From: a virus
DNA: 64,000 bases
Virus record (IMG/VR): IMGVR_UViG_3300029286_003706
Coordinates: 1-64,000 of that record
Direction: 5' to 3' (one strand)
Part shown: in pieces, positions 22,836 through 32,522 of the stretch
Numbering within the stretch: position 1 is the stretch's first letter
Layout: every line of letters starts with the position of its first letter
The notes under the pieces: model-generated
The model's input: only the letters and a program-made list of their open reading frames with translations
What the model was told of the DNA's origin: nothing
The model's database searches: none
Position numbers and translations under genes: made by a program

Positions 22836-23312
22836 ATGGCAATATCAAAAGAAAATAAAGATATAAAAGAAACCATTGAAAATCAGAATGAAGAATTGAA
22901 AAAAGAATTGAATGAAAGAGAAAAATATTGGAATGAAACAATTGAAAATATATCAAAAAAATTAGTTAAACCGATTCAAGAAATGATACAGCTTCAAGCC
23001 GAAGTTATTAGTATTAGACAAATTTTAACAGAAGAAATAAAAAGTATATCTTATCAAATTTATAAGTTTAAACAAAAAATGAAAGTTTATGAAAAAGAAA
23101 GATTAGAATTTTATCTACTTGGTTATGTCGCTAAAACGAGTGGTGGTGAAAAGGCTAAATTGATAGAATCTGATTTATCTTTATATCAATATCGTTTAGA
23201 TATTTTTGATGTTCATGCTAATTTTTTAAGAGAAACACAAAAGGATGTTGATAATGTAAATTTTGCAATCAAAAATAAAATAACACTTTTTCAGCTGACT
23301 GAAATGGAATAA
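22836..23312 (+). CDS. uvsY: UvsY-like recombination mediator (tentative)
   Basis: 158 residues with long charged helices. The C-terminal half, ERLEFYLLGYVAKTSGGEKAKLIESDLSLYQY...NFAIKNKITLF, follows the order of T4 UvsY (R-x-x-Y-Y-x-G, E-K, D at the following helix, F-A-I-K near the end). T4 UvsY loads the UvsX recombinase on gp32-coated DNA and lies just after uvsW. The N-terminal 60 residues are an extra coiled coil. Similarity is by eye and weak. Confidence 0.4.
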   Translation: MAISKENKDIKETIENQNEELKKELNEREKYWNETIENISKKLVKPIQEMIQLQAEVISIRQILTEEIKSISYQIYKFKQKMKVYEKERLEFYLLGYVAKTSGGEKAKLIESDLSLYQYRLDIFDVHANFLRETQKDVDNVNFAIKNKITLFQLTEME

Positions 23313-23314
23313 TT

Positions 23315-26300
23315 TTATAATTGTTGATTTGTTTGATTAGTTTGATTTAAAATAGATTCACTATATTTTTGATTAAGTGTGTTCAATGTTACTGTTGATT
23401 CATCGAAACTTTTTGAACTGTTTGTTCTAATAAAAAAATTTCTATCCCACGGAGATTTAAAGATAAATCTATTATAATACGAATAACCATATTCATCAAT
23501 CATGGGATATACTGATGTATCTTTATCTTGATTTATTTTTAATATACTTGAATTTTCATTAACTTTCGAAAACGTAAAATTATTAATCATACCAAAATCA
23601 GATATGGTTGTATCAAACTTAACATTATTATCCATAAATATTGAACTCGTATAATCGAATAAAATTCTATTATAATAATAACTAATTGTTATATAAACAC
23701 AACGTATTTGTGGCATAATAAGTGTTACTTTTTCATTATTATATACTTCACATGTAATTGAAACACTTAAATTGGTATTTAAATCACCCGTACTCATCGA
23801 TTCAAACCCCCATAAACCAGACCCATATGAAAATTCTTGAAATGTTTCCCCCCAATTAGTATCTAAATTTGCATAATTTGTTGAAGTTAAACCGGATTTT
23901 ATAATAATAATTTCATAATCTTTAACATAATTATCAGAATATAAATTTGCATTGAAATGTCTTCTGTTTATTGTTATTGTAATTCCACTTATAATTGCAT
24001 CTATTGGTATTGATCCATCAAAATTAAAATTACTAATTAAAAGATTATTTGTTGTTATTGGAATTGTTGGTGGAATATTTATTTGTGGGTTTTGTCTTTT
24101 ATCACATAATTTATCACAATTTGTCCATAAATAATTATAATTATAATCACCATTATTACATGTATTTGAAGAGAACTTTTCTGTTATTCCTGTGGTATAT
24201 ATTTCTCTTCTTGAATAATTTGTATAATAATATAATCCACCTCTAAAAAGATTTATATCATTAAATATTGGTTCATATGGACCGGAAAATCTAAAAATTT
24301 CATTTTTAGATGGAATTAAATTTGTCGAAACACCAACAATAGATGAAATTTGTGGTTTATCATCTTGTAACGAATTAACAATTCTAGAGATTGGTTCGTT
24401 TAATGAATATCCCATTATTGATTTTGTATCTGGTCCTTTGTATGGTTCTATTTTATAATTTTTCTGTGAATTTAGGTGAATAGAATCCGGATAATCGATA
24501 TAAAGAAGAAATGGTGAAAATGGTTTTTGCCAATTTGGTATATTTACCATTGTTGATTCTGTGGTATAGAAATTATTTGTCATACCAGTATATGTTTGAT
24601 TATCATATTGTGTGATATAATAATAATTTATATATGGTTCATCTTGATATGTAGTATTATTAATTAATGTTATAAAATTATAAGCAGTTAGAAAAATCGA
24701 ATTATAATTTGATATATAACTACCATCTTTTTTCAATCCATAATATAAACCGTTTTTTTCATCGTATTTATTTAAATCATTTAAATAAGCATCATTTTCA
24801 TTATTACTTACTACAAAATTAATTATTATTAAAATATTTTTCCATTTTTCATTTAAAATTATATTTATTCCGTTTCTATTTTCAATAATAATATCATTAT
24901 TAACAATCCCATTTGTTTTTATATTTGATGATGTTTCAGAATTATAATATTCGTTTAAAATTATACTAAATTTATAATCATTAAAATTTTTATTTGTATT
25001 ATATAAAATTTTATAAATTTTATTATTAACAATATCAATATTATCAATTGATTTTATTGAAATTTTTAACCCTTTAAATAATGTTAAAGATAAATTAGAA
25101 ACATCACCAAAATTAAATATAGAATATTTATCATAATTTTGATTATATAAAATTCCACCATCTAAAGAATTCATTTTGTTTTTAAAAAAGTAAGTGAAAT
25201 AGTCGAAATCTGTATTAAAATATGAACCAATATCAAAACCCAAACCTTCCTGACTAAATATAAAATCACCATCAATATTAGTTGATTGAAATTTATAATA
25301 TTGTTTATTTATTGGGTTACTATTATAAAAATTTCCAATTCTATAAAAATAATCTAAGTTTTTTGATAAGACATCTGGATGTGTTAAAAACGGATCTATT
25401 GTTTTGTTAAATGTTCCACCTACTGATAAACTATTATTTAATTTATAATCATAATCGGAATGACTTATAGAACCCATAAACCCCCATTTACAAATGGTTT
25501 GATTTTTTCTCCATATATCAGATAATTGTGTTTGATATCTATCACCAGTTTTATAAATTTTAGAATAATTATCAATTTGTGAATTTGGATTTTGAAATGG
25601 GTATTGTTTTATTTCAAATAATTCATCATCAGCGATATATTCTGATGATACATTGCTTATTTTATATTGAAAACTTGTTCCATATTTTTCATTTTTATAA
25701 TCACGTGGAATAGAAGTGTCGGTGTAATCTATAGCATATAATTTTTCTTCCGGAGTATCAACATAATAAGTTTGTTCATAATCAAAATTTGAAAAATTAC
25801 TATTAATTCTTTCAAAATCAAAATCTTTTATATCCGAAAATTTAATTTTATAAATGTTAAATTGTAATGGTTGGCTATCTTTTGATTCCGTTTTTAATGA
25901 TCTATAAAATTCCGAATTTTTCCCATTTATCCAATATTCTAAATTTTCTGAATTACTATTAATTCCCCAATCAGTCTGAATGTAATATTTATTGATTACT
26001 TCATTTTTATTATTAAAATTAAAATCAGAATATGTTATTCCTGTTCCATTTTTTAAAACATGAAACATTCCATCAATTTCAATTAAATATAAATCACCAT
26101 ACATATAATTCATTGTTTGCGTTTGTCCGGAAATTGGGGAATTTTCATAATACCAATCAATTTGAAAATCAGTTGAATAATTTGTTAAAATATTAAAATT
26201 TTGATATTCTATATTACAAGTTTTTATATTAACTCTTTGTGGGTGATATTTTAAACTGGTGATTCCAGATGGGTCACCAATTGGATCATCCCATATTTTA

Positions 26301-27481
26301 TCCATAATATCATCTGATATTATTTTAAAAACTTGAACACCATTTTGAATTACTTTTTTAACAGGATATAAACCAGATATTAATTTTTTCCTATAAAAAT
26401 CATTTGTATTATCTAAAAAAATATAATAATTTTTGGTATCATCCCAATTCTCAACAAATGGATTTATAGATGGATATTGCCATTGATACGAATCTGAATC
26501 ATAAGAAGTTGTACCAGTTGAACCAGATACTATGATATTATTAATCAACCACAATCCGGATTTTATTTCTGGTGTAATATATGATGTTATACTACCAACA
26601 AAATCCATAGTTTCTGAATAAAATCCATAATATCTATTCATTGAATATTTTTTCAAATTGTTTGGTGTGGCTGGTGTATCATCAAATAAAAATTTCAAAT
26701 TTAAAATATTTGGAAATATTAATTTGTTATTTTTATATCCTTCTGTTATAAGTTTTTCCATTCTAAAATGTAGTTGTTCAATGGATAATGTATCTTCTAA
26801 ATAAAAATCTTTTTCAGTATAAATTCCAGAATCGTAATCCATACCATACCATTTTGAAAATTCAGTTTTCCTAACATCAAAATAAAATGGTACTGTTGGG
26901 AATCTAGAATTTGATGTATAATTTTTATCTAAAAATTTACCAAAATTTGATTTAGTAGTTAAATCAAAAACTTTAATACATTTCCACTTATCTATAATTT
27001 CAGAATAAAAATTATTTTTATTTAAAGTAGATAATTCAAAATTATTATTATTATCCAAATTATAGTTTGATGGATCGTCACATCTTAAAATTATAAAATT
27101 GGATGGTAAAGAAGTGTTTCTTATATATAACGGTGCAAAATATTCAAATTCTTCTTCATACCAAGTATCTTCAACTTTATTTGCACCAGATAAATAAGTT
27201 GTATCAAACTGATATGAATAATCACTATAAGTTGAACTTGCATCATTATCATATCTAACATAAAATGCCATATCCGATGGTAGTTTATCATAAAATTTTG
27301 GAATTTTATCTTCTAAATAATCGTTTTTATTTATTGAAAAATGCTTAAATTTATTACTACTTAAATCTGATGAACTATTAAAACTTTCTAAATATAATTT
27401 ATCTAAACTACTAACAACTAATTTTATATTTGTTGTTAGTAATGGATTTGTTCTTATCAATTGGAAACTTGTTCTTATCAT
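23315..27481 (-). CDS. Very large virion structural protein (tail/baseplate candidate)
   Basis: 1388 residues, Asn/Tyr/Ser/Thr-rich with many short beta-strand-like stretches and few Cys, typical of phage tail, baseplate or fibre proteins. N-terminus MIRTSFQLIRTNPLLTTNIKLVV; C-terminus ends in an NQT-rich tail. No domain recognised. It is the last gene of a three-gene leftward block of large virion-type proteins separated by 15-19 nt. Confidence 0.75.
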   Translation of the reverse strand: MIRTSFQLIRTNPLLTTNIKLVVSSLDKLYLESFNSSSDLSSNKFKHFSINKNDYLEDKIPKFYDKLPSDMAFYVRYDNDASSTYSDYSYQFDTTYLSGANKVEDTWYEEEFEYFAPLYIRNTSLPSNFIILRCDDPSNYNLDNNNNFELSTLNKNNFYSEIIDKWKCIKVFDLTTKSNFGKFLDKNYTSNSRFPTVPFYFDVRKTEFSKWYGMDYDSGIYTEKDFYLEDTLSIEQLHFRMEKLITEGYKNNKLIFPNILNLKFLFDDTPATPNNLKKYSMNRYYGFYSETMDFVGSITSYITPEIKSGLWLINNIIVSGSTGTTSYDSDSYQWQYPSINPFVENWDDTKNYYIFLDNTNDFYRKKLISGLYPVKKVIQNGVQVFKIISDDIMDKIWDDPIGDPSGITSLKYHPQRVNIKTCNIEYQNFNILTNYSTDFQIDWYYENSPISGQTQTMNYMYGDLYLIEIDGMFHVLKNGTGITYSDFNFNNKNEVINKYYIQTDWGINSNSENLEYWINGKNSEFYRSLKTESKDSQPLQFNIYKIKFSDIKDFDFERINSNFSNFDYEQTYYVDTPEEKLYAIDYTDTSIPRDYKNEKYGTSFQYKISNVSSEYIADDELFEIKQYPFQNPNSQIDNYSKIYKTGDRYQTQLSDIWRKNQTICKWGFMGSISHSDYDYKLNNSLSVGGTFNKTIDPFLTHPDVLSKNLDYFYRIGNFYNSNPINKQYYKFQSTNIDGDFIFSQEGLGFDIGSYFNTDFDYFTYFFKNKMNSLDGGILYNQNYDKYSIFNFGDVSNLSLTLFKGLKISIKSIDNIDIVNNKIYKILYNTNKNFNDYKFSIILNEYYNSETSSNIKTNGIVNNDIIIENRNGINIILNEKWKNILIIINFVVSNNENDAYLNDLNKYDEKNGLYYGLKKDGSYISNYNSIFLTAYNFITLINNTTYQDEPYINYYYITQYDNQTYTGMTNNFYTTESTMVNIPNWQKPFSPFLLYIDYPDSIHLNSQKNYKIEPYKGPDTKSIMGYSLNEPISRIVNSLQDDKPQISSIVGVSTNLIPSKNEIFRFSGPYEPIFNDINLFRGGLYYYTNYSRREIYTTGITEKFSSNTCNNGDYNYNYLWTNCDKLCDKRQNPQINIPPTIPITTNNLLISNFNFDGSIPIDAIISGITITINRRHFNANLYSDNYVKDYEIIIIKSGLTSTNYANLDTNWGETFQEFSYGSGLWGFESMSTGDLNTNLSVSITCEVYNNEKVTLIMPQIRCVYITISYYYNRILFDYTSSIFMDNNVKFDTTISDFGMINNFTFSKVNENSSILKINQDKDTSVYPMIDEYGYSYYNRFIFKSPWDRNFFIRTNSSKSFDESTVTLNTLNQKYSESILNQTNQTNQQL

Positions 27482-27496
27482 TTATATAAAATTAAT

Positions 27497-28948
27497 TTAT
27501 GCTGTACTAGTATTAGTTATATTATTTGTATTATTTGTATAATTTATTCCTTTGTAATAATTTCTATAATTGGAAATGTTAAAAATTAATAAAAATTGAT
27601 AAATTTTACCATCGTTGGATTCAAAATAAATTTTTATTTTTCTTGTTTTCTGTTGATGAATAACACTATTATCAACTATATATTCACTACCGTTTGCAGA
27701 ACTACCATTAAGTTTAAACCACAATTTAGTACCTATAATAAAATTATTTTTTGGTCCTATTATTTTGGTTTTATCTTGACCAGTTTCTACAATATTTGTT
27801 AAATCTGAAAAATAAGGATGTAATGTAACCAATAAATTAGTAGATGACCCTGACCAAAAATTCAAATTATTTATATTTGCAATTGGTAAATATAATTGAT
27901 TTGTAGAACCAGATGATCCCAAATTATATTCTTGTGTATTTAAAATATATGGTGCACTATTTGTTGTCATCCCACTACTTATATTTACACCAGCATCAAT
28001 ATCCATAAACCAAATAAATTGATTATTTTGTTGAGGATATAAATCATCATTATAATCTACTAATAAAATTTGATTAAATGGATCATTATAAAATATATTT
28101 GTTCCACCAGATGTATAATTTCTATTTGATAATAATCCCAAATTACCATTTTGTGCTATATTTGATAAAATAATTTTATAATCATCTATCATATATACAC
28201 TATTAATATATCTTCTAGTCCCACCAGTGGATGGAAGAACATAATCTTCACATTCTATTTTTATTTGTGTTGTTGTATTATTTATTATTTCTTTTATTAA
28301 TGTATCATCTTTATATAAATATATATGAAGTTCACCTTGAATTTTATTTATAATTTCTTCAAGTGATTTAATTCTATCGGTTAATGATCCCAAATATTCA
28401 AATAAATTTAATGTATTATTCATATCACCTTTATAACTAACAGCAATATTTTTATCTATATGTTTATACAATATGTTATTAACATAAAATTGATCGTCTA
28501 TATGAGAATATACACCTTTTGTATTTAGTGTCGAATCCATGTTTACGACACTTTGATCTAGTGCGGCCTCAGATATAATCAATCCGTTTTCACTTAATAC
28601 ATCATTAATATTATCTGGAAAATCAATAATGGATATGTTACTCCATTCTGATTCTAATATGGAATCAGGCCAACCAACTTCGGAAATAGCAGAAATTCTA
28701 ATTTCAACTCGTTCATTTTGTTGTATTGGTATATCTAATTGATTTATGTTTGGTGTATCAGCATCTTGAACATCTTCTACTTTCCAATACCAAACACCTG
28801 CCTTTTCATCCCAATATCTTTTACGTACATCACTCAAATAACTATTCCAATTAGAAAATTGTGCAGTTATAGTCTGATTTGTTGTACTTTCAGAAATTGT
28901 TGATACTTGAGTACTTTGAATAACTTGTTTATTTTTTTGTTGTGCCAT
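27497..28948 (-). CDS. Virion protein with FN3-like N-terminus and coiled coil
   Basis: 483 residues. After a Gln/Thr-rich N-terminus, residues 35-105 (WNSYLSDVRKRYWDEKAGVWYWKV...QNERVEIRISAISEVGWPDS) look like fibronectin-III-type strands. LGSLTDRIKSLEEIINKIQGE (about 188-208) is a short coiled coil of the sort used for trimers. The rest is beta-rich. The partial FN3 pattern appears to continue the C-terminus of the upstream 572-residue protein, suggesting an ancestral fused gene. Confidence 0.7.
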   Translation of the reverse strand: MAQQKNKQVIQSTQVSTISESTTNQTITAQFSNWNSYLSDVRKRYWDEKAGVWYWKVEDVQDADTPNINQLDIPIQQNERVEIRISAISEVGWPDSILESEWSNISIIDFPDNINDVLSENGLIISEAALDQSVVNMDSTLNTKGVYSHIDDQFYVNNILYKHIDKNIAVSYKGDMNNTLNLFEYLGSLTDRIKSLEEIINKIQGELHIYLYKDDTLIKEIINNTTTQIKIECEDYVLPSTGGTRRYINSVYMIDDYKIILSNIAQNGNLGLLSNRNYTSGGTNIFYNDPFNQILLVDYNDDLYPQQNNQFIWFMDIDAGVNISSGMTTNSAPYILNTQEYNLGSSGSTNQLYLPIANINNLNFWSGSSTNLLVTLHPYFSDLTNIVETGQDKTKIIGPKNNFIIGTKLWFKLNGSSANGSEYIVDNSVIHQQKTRKIKIYFESNDGKIYQFLLIFNISNYRNYYKGINYTNNTNNITNTSTA

Positions 28949-28967
28949 ATTTTAATATTTTTTATTT

Positions 28968-30686
28968 TTAAACATTTGTTGTATTTGATATATTGGTGGT
29001 TGATGTTGTTGACGATGGTGTTAATTTATACCCCTCAGTTGGATTCGAATTACCATTTTTTGTTGTATAACGATATTGAATTCTAAATTGAACAATATGT
29101 TGGGGTGCTGTTTGATCGGATAAAATTGGATCTGGTATATTCCAAAATCCCCTAATTCTATATTTTGGTTCAATAGAATTTGTGACACTATTAACACTTG
29201 TTAATTGAGAAATTATAGTAGATAAGTTTTTTGTTTGTAAATCTAAATCCAATTTTAATTTATTCAATTCAGTATTAATGGATACTTTTTCAGCTTGTGA
29301 TAAATTTCCAGAATTTAAATTTTTTAATCTATCTTGTATCGAATTTTGTATTTGAGATATTTTTGTTTTTACGGTATTTTTTTCAGAATGTAATTTTCTT
29401 ATTAAATCTTGGTTTACACTGTCAGTTAAATGTTTATTTATTTGAACCACTTTAAAATTTTCTGATTGTAATACGGGGGAATTTGGTTTGGTTCCATATT
29501 TAGTTGGTATTTTTTTTAATATTATATCTTTCAAAATTTCACCATAATCATAAACAGTATCAATATAATAATTTGCCAAATTTATATTATTATCAGTATC
29601 TAAAACCAAATCATTCGCGAAAAATGACATCCCCTTTGACCACAAAGACCCGATAATATTATTATCTGTATTTATTGGTTTTACAAATAAAACATTAAAT
29701 TCATCAAAACCAACTGTTATTTGAACGGTTTTATTCTCTGCGATATTACTATAATATTTTAAAACATTAGTTCCTATGGTAATTGGGTCATAACCCTCTA
29801 CTATTTCAAGTCTAACTTTATTATTAGAATAATCAGTATTAACTTCTGCAATTTTATATCTGGTAGAACTATTTAACGCATTTATAATAAGTTCATCACC
29901 AATCGATAATGTTTTAATAGTTCCATCTTTTCCATAATATTTTAAATCGGTAAGATGATACCAAATTTTATTATTGATATCATCAACTTCTGTTTTTATA
30001 ACTGAAAATGTACCATAATAATTTAATTCTTTAACCGCGAGACTAAATATTTGTTCATCATATGGTGAAACAACATTTGTTATTACTCCAATATTTAATG
30101 GATTTTCCAACCAAGATATAAAATCATTGATATTAATATCATTTCTATTTAACCAATTTGTGACAAAATCATTATATGATATGGTTCCATTACTTGTTAG
30201 GGTTCCATCATTATTTTTTTCAAATTCTAGAATATATCTACGGGATAATATTTTATTTACATCATGTGTGATTTTATCGGTTAAATCTATATTTACAGCC
30301 AACATAGGATTCATCAAGGATTCAAAAAAACTATTATTTATTGTTGTGAAATTTGAAACTTTATTAATATCTTGGATTGGAACCGGCTCCCTGTTTAGAT
30401 CACTAGTTATTATTTTCTGAACACTTTGACCATTTGTAATGAATGTAGACCCATTAATTGATGACCAACGTTTCATGTTCTGATTTAAAACTTCAATTTG
30501 TGTTTTTAAAGAACCAACAGTGGGTAATGAGAAACTTTGTGTTGTTCCAAAATCATCATAATTAATTTTAACAGTAGATTGTTGTGATGATACCAAATCA
30601 TTTATTTTTGTGAGTATTTCAACACAATTTTTGTTCAAAATTGTAACTTTTTCTGCCAATGATACGAATGAATTAACTTGATCCAT
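28968..30686 (-). CDS. Virion protein, baseplate/tail-fibre candidate
   Basis: 572 residues. Mixed alpha/beta body; a coiled coil around 425-500 (KTKISQIQNSIQDRLKNLNS...LDLQTKNLSTIISQL); C-terminal RIRGFWNIPDPILSDQTAPQ followed by IVQFRIQYRYTTKNG, which resembles an FN3 strand pair. Late-type promoter 20 nt upstream. First gene of the leftward virion block. Confidence 0.7.
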   Translation of the reverse strand: MDQVNSFVSLAEKVTILNKNCVEILTKINDLVSSQQSTVKINYDDFGTTQSFSLPTVGSLKTQIEVLNQNMKRWSSINGSTFITNGQSVQKIITSDLNREPVPIQDINKVSNFTTINNSFFESLMNPMLAVNIDLTDKITHDVNKILSRRYILEFEKNNDGTLTSNGTISYNDFVTNWLNRNDININDFISWLENPLNIGVITNVVSPYDEQIFSLAVKELNYYGTFSVIKTEVDDINNKIWYHLTDLKYYGKDGTIKTLSIGDELIINALNSSTRYKIAEVNTDYSNNKVRLEIVEGYDPITIGTNVLKYYSNIAENKTVQITVGFDEFNVLFVKPINTDNNIIGSLWSKGMSFFANDLVLDTDNNINLANYYIDTVYDYGEILKDIILKKIPTKYGTKPNSPVLQSENFKVVQINKHLTDSVNQDLIRKLHSEKNTVKTKISQIQNSIQDRLKNLNSGNLSQAEKVSINTELNKLKLDLDLQTKNLSTIISQLTSVNSVTNSIEPKYRIRGFWNIPDPILSDQTAPQHIVQFRIQYRYTTKNGNSNPTEGYKLTPSSTTSTTNISNTTNV

Positions 30687-30705
30687 GTGATGGTATTTTT
30701 ATTTT

Positions 30706-30715
30706 TATATATTAA
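30706..30715 (-). promoter_or_regulatory. Proposed late promoter of virion block
   Basis: TTAATATATA on the minus strand, 19 nt from the start codon at 30686; followed by A-rich sequence. Confidence 0.5.
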
Positions 30716-30740
30716 AAACAGTAATACCTATTTTGAAAAA

Positions 30741-30750
30741 ATAATATATA
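30741..30750 (+). promoter_or_regulatory. Proposed late promoter of cupin/ART operon
   Basis: ATAATATATA, one mismatch to TTAATATATA, 20 nt before the ATG at 30771, followed by AATAAAAAACAAAA. Confidence 0.4.
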
Positions 30751-30770
30751 AATAAAAAACAAAAATAAAA

Positions 30771-31214
30771 ATGAAAAATCTAAAAACGTTTGAAAGTTTT
30801 AACGTTAAAAAACAAGAACAAAAAGGATTTACAAGTAATATAGAAAATGACACTTTGAAAAATGATAATTTTAGAAAAGTGTTATATACGAGTAAACATA
30901 TGCAACTTGTATTAATGAGTTTAAAACCCGGTGAAGATATTGGAAAAGAAACACATACTAATGTTGATCAATTTTTTAGATTTGAAGCTGGTAATGGTAA
31001 ATGTATTGTTAATGAAAATGAATACTTAGTAAATAATGGTGATGTTTTAATAGTACCATGTGGTAGTACACATAATATAATAAATATCGGAAAATCAGAT
31101 TTAAAAATATACACAATATATACACCACCTAATCATAAAGATGGAATAACATTCGGAACAAAATCCGAAGCATCTAATAGTAAAGAAAAATTTGATGGAA
31201 TAACAACCGAATGA
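30771..31214 (+). CDS. Leader-bearing cupin-domain protein
   Basis: 147 residues. MKNLKTFESFN is the shared leader type. Cupin core: METHTN-like GKETHTNVDQFFRFEAGNGK (metal ligands His, Gln/Glu), then NNGDVLIVPCGSTHNIINIG, the second cupin motif with His. It could be a sugar isomerase-like or dioxygenase-like enzyme, substrate unknown. Overlaps the next gene by ATGA, so it is co-translated with the ADP-ribosyltransferase; a packaged enzyme is unusual and worth testing. Confidence 0.75.
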   Translation: MKNLKTFESFNVKKQEQKGFTSNIENDTLKNDNFRKVLYTSKHMQLVLMSLKPGEDIGKETHTNVDQFFRFEAGNGKCIVNENEYLVNNGDVLIVPCGSTHNIINIGKSDLKIYTIYTPPNHKDGITFGTKSEASNSKEKFDGITTE

Positions 31215-32146
31215 TAACAAAATTTATTCAATACATAAAAGAAAATGATGATTACGATGAAAAACTTGTCAGAATAATGGCTTGGTTATTTATGTCATAT
31301 GTATATGATAATAATGATGGAATGAAAGAATCAAATTGGATTAATGATAACAGAATGGGAATATCTTTTAAATTGGCAATTAAATATTTATCTGAAAATG
31401 GTTTTGTTGAATTTATAAATGATAAATGGAAAATAACAAAAAAAGGAATAGATGAATTATTTTCATTTTTTAAAATTCCCACAAATAGAGATGAATGGTT
31501 GAATTATGATAATAGTTGGTTGAAAAAATATGATACTGTTCAATATCCAATTTCTAGGATTCCAACTGAAATATTTGAAAGAGAATTTGAAAAACACACA
31601 TCAGAAAATATTAAATATATACTTGAAAAAAGTGAATATTATGATATTGGTAAATGGTGGTATAAATATCAAAGAGGTACAATAGGTTGGTGGACAAAAA
31701 TGAACAAATATCTTGGTTTAAAAGGAGATTTAATGCCAGATGTTGATTCACTAATTTTATATAGGGGTATTAATTTAAAATGTGGTTCACCAGATAATGA
31801 AGAATATTTTAATAAAGAAATTTGTATTGGAATAAAAAATGGTGAAATTAAAAAAGGTGATAAAATAAAATGTAATAAATCCAGTTGGTCATTATCATCT
31901 AGTGTAGCTAAATCTTTCGCTAGTGGTAAAAAGGGTTTATCGGATCCAATATCAATGAAAGACACCGAAATCGGTATTGTTTTAAAAAATGAATTTAAAT
32001 CTTCTGAAATTTTATTAGATTCGGATTGGGTTAATAATCATAAATTTTTAAAAGATAAATCTGTATTTCCAAGTGAAATGGAGGTAATTATTCAACCAAA
32101 AACGAGATATGTTGAAATAATTCATATTTTTGATAATAAAAATTAA
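31211..32146 (+). CDS. Alt-like ADP-ribosyltransferase with head-targeting-like leader
   Basis: 311 residues. N-terminus MITKFIQYIKEN is the shared leader (IKE|N). The C-terminal half has the R-S-E triad of arginine-type ADP-ribosyltransferases: LYRG with Arg185, SSWSLSSS with the S-x-S motif near 225-227, and PSEMEVI with Glu289-x-Glu291. T4 Alt ends similarly with PSNEMEVI. T4 Alt is packaged in the head, injected, and modifies host RNA polymerase. The N-terminal 100 residues may be a winged-helix-like domain (IKYLSENGFVEF...WKITKKGIDEL). Confidence 0.85.
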   Translation: MITKFIQYIKENDDYDEKLVRIMAWLFMSYVYDNNDGMKESNWINDNRMGISFKLAIKYLSENGFVEFINDKWKITKKGIDELFSFFKIPTNRDEWLNYDNSWLKKYDTVQYPISRIPTEIFEREFEKHTSENIKYILEKSEYYDIGKWWYKYQRGTIGWWTKMNKYLGLKGDLMPDVDSLILYRGINLKCGSPDNEEYFNKEICIGIKNGEIKKGDKIKCNKSSWSLSSSVAKSFASGKKGLSDPISMKDTEIGIVLKNEFKSSEILLDSDWVNNHKFLKDKSVFPSEMEVIIQPKTRYVEIIHIFDNKN

Positions 32147-32173
32147 CTAAATTAAATTTTGGACTTCCACTAA

Positions 32174-32187
32174 TTAATATATATTTG
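32174..32187 (+). promoter_or_regulatory. Composite promoter: TTAATATATA overlapping TATATTTG
   Basis: A 14-nt stretch (TTAATATATATTTG) contains both the proposed late motif (32174-32183) and a perfect host-type TAnnTTTG box (32180-32187). Drives the noncoding RNA below, possibly both early and late. Confidence 0.5.
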
Positions 32188-32192
32188 TAGTG

Positions 32193-32522
32193 TTGTTCTT
32201 TGATATTTGGTTCCGGACTAAAAACTTAGTTCGGGTAAAATCAATAAAGTAAAAATAATTTTCGGAGCCTACCATAACAGGATGTGCCAACCGTATATAA
32301 ATTATACTGACCGATGGAATGTCGGTTGTTGAACGTGGAGGCCGGCTCTGTGGACGAACGTTTCATTTCGGTGAAACCTAAGAAGCATCTTGTCTGTGAA
32401 ACGTTAAAAGAGACGAGTTGAAAGACCCAGAAACCACTATTTAGTGGTCATTCATAATGTTCATCTTTTACCAAAAAATCAAAAGAATAAATTATTAAAA
32501 AACCCCGAATTCGGGGTTTTTT
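32193..32522 (+). ncRNA. Structured noncoding RNA with pseudoknot
   Basis: A 330-nt gene-free stretch, clearly richer in G+C than its surroundings, between a promoter and a terminator. Visible helices: CCGGACTAA/TTAGTTCGG (32213-32221, 32226-32234), ACCGA/TCGGT (32310-32314, 32322-32326), ACGTTTC/GAAACGT (32358-32364, 32398-32404), CTTGTCT/AGACGAG (32389-32395, 32411-32417) and ACCACTA/TAGTGGT (32433-32439, 32442-32448). The third and fourth cross, forming an H-type pseudoknot. No T-arm, tag ORF or RNase P core was found. No long ORF. Identity unknown. Confidence 0.7.
32497..32522. terminator. Bidirectional Rho-independent terminator
   Basis: CCCCGAATTCGGGG (32503-32516) between an A-tract and a T-tract. 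Ends the noncoding RNA and the leftward polymerase-like gene. Same CCCCGA stem as the terminator at 5702-5731. Confidence 0.85.

Noticed and set aside
32193-32522. tmRNA or RNase P identity for the structured RNA
   Set aside because: No T-arm, no tag ORF ending in Ala-Ala, and no RNase P core sequences seen.
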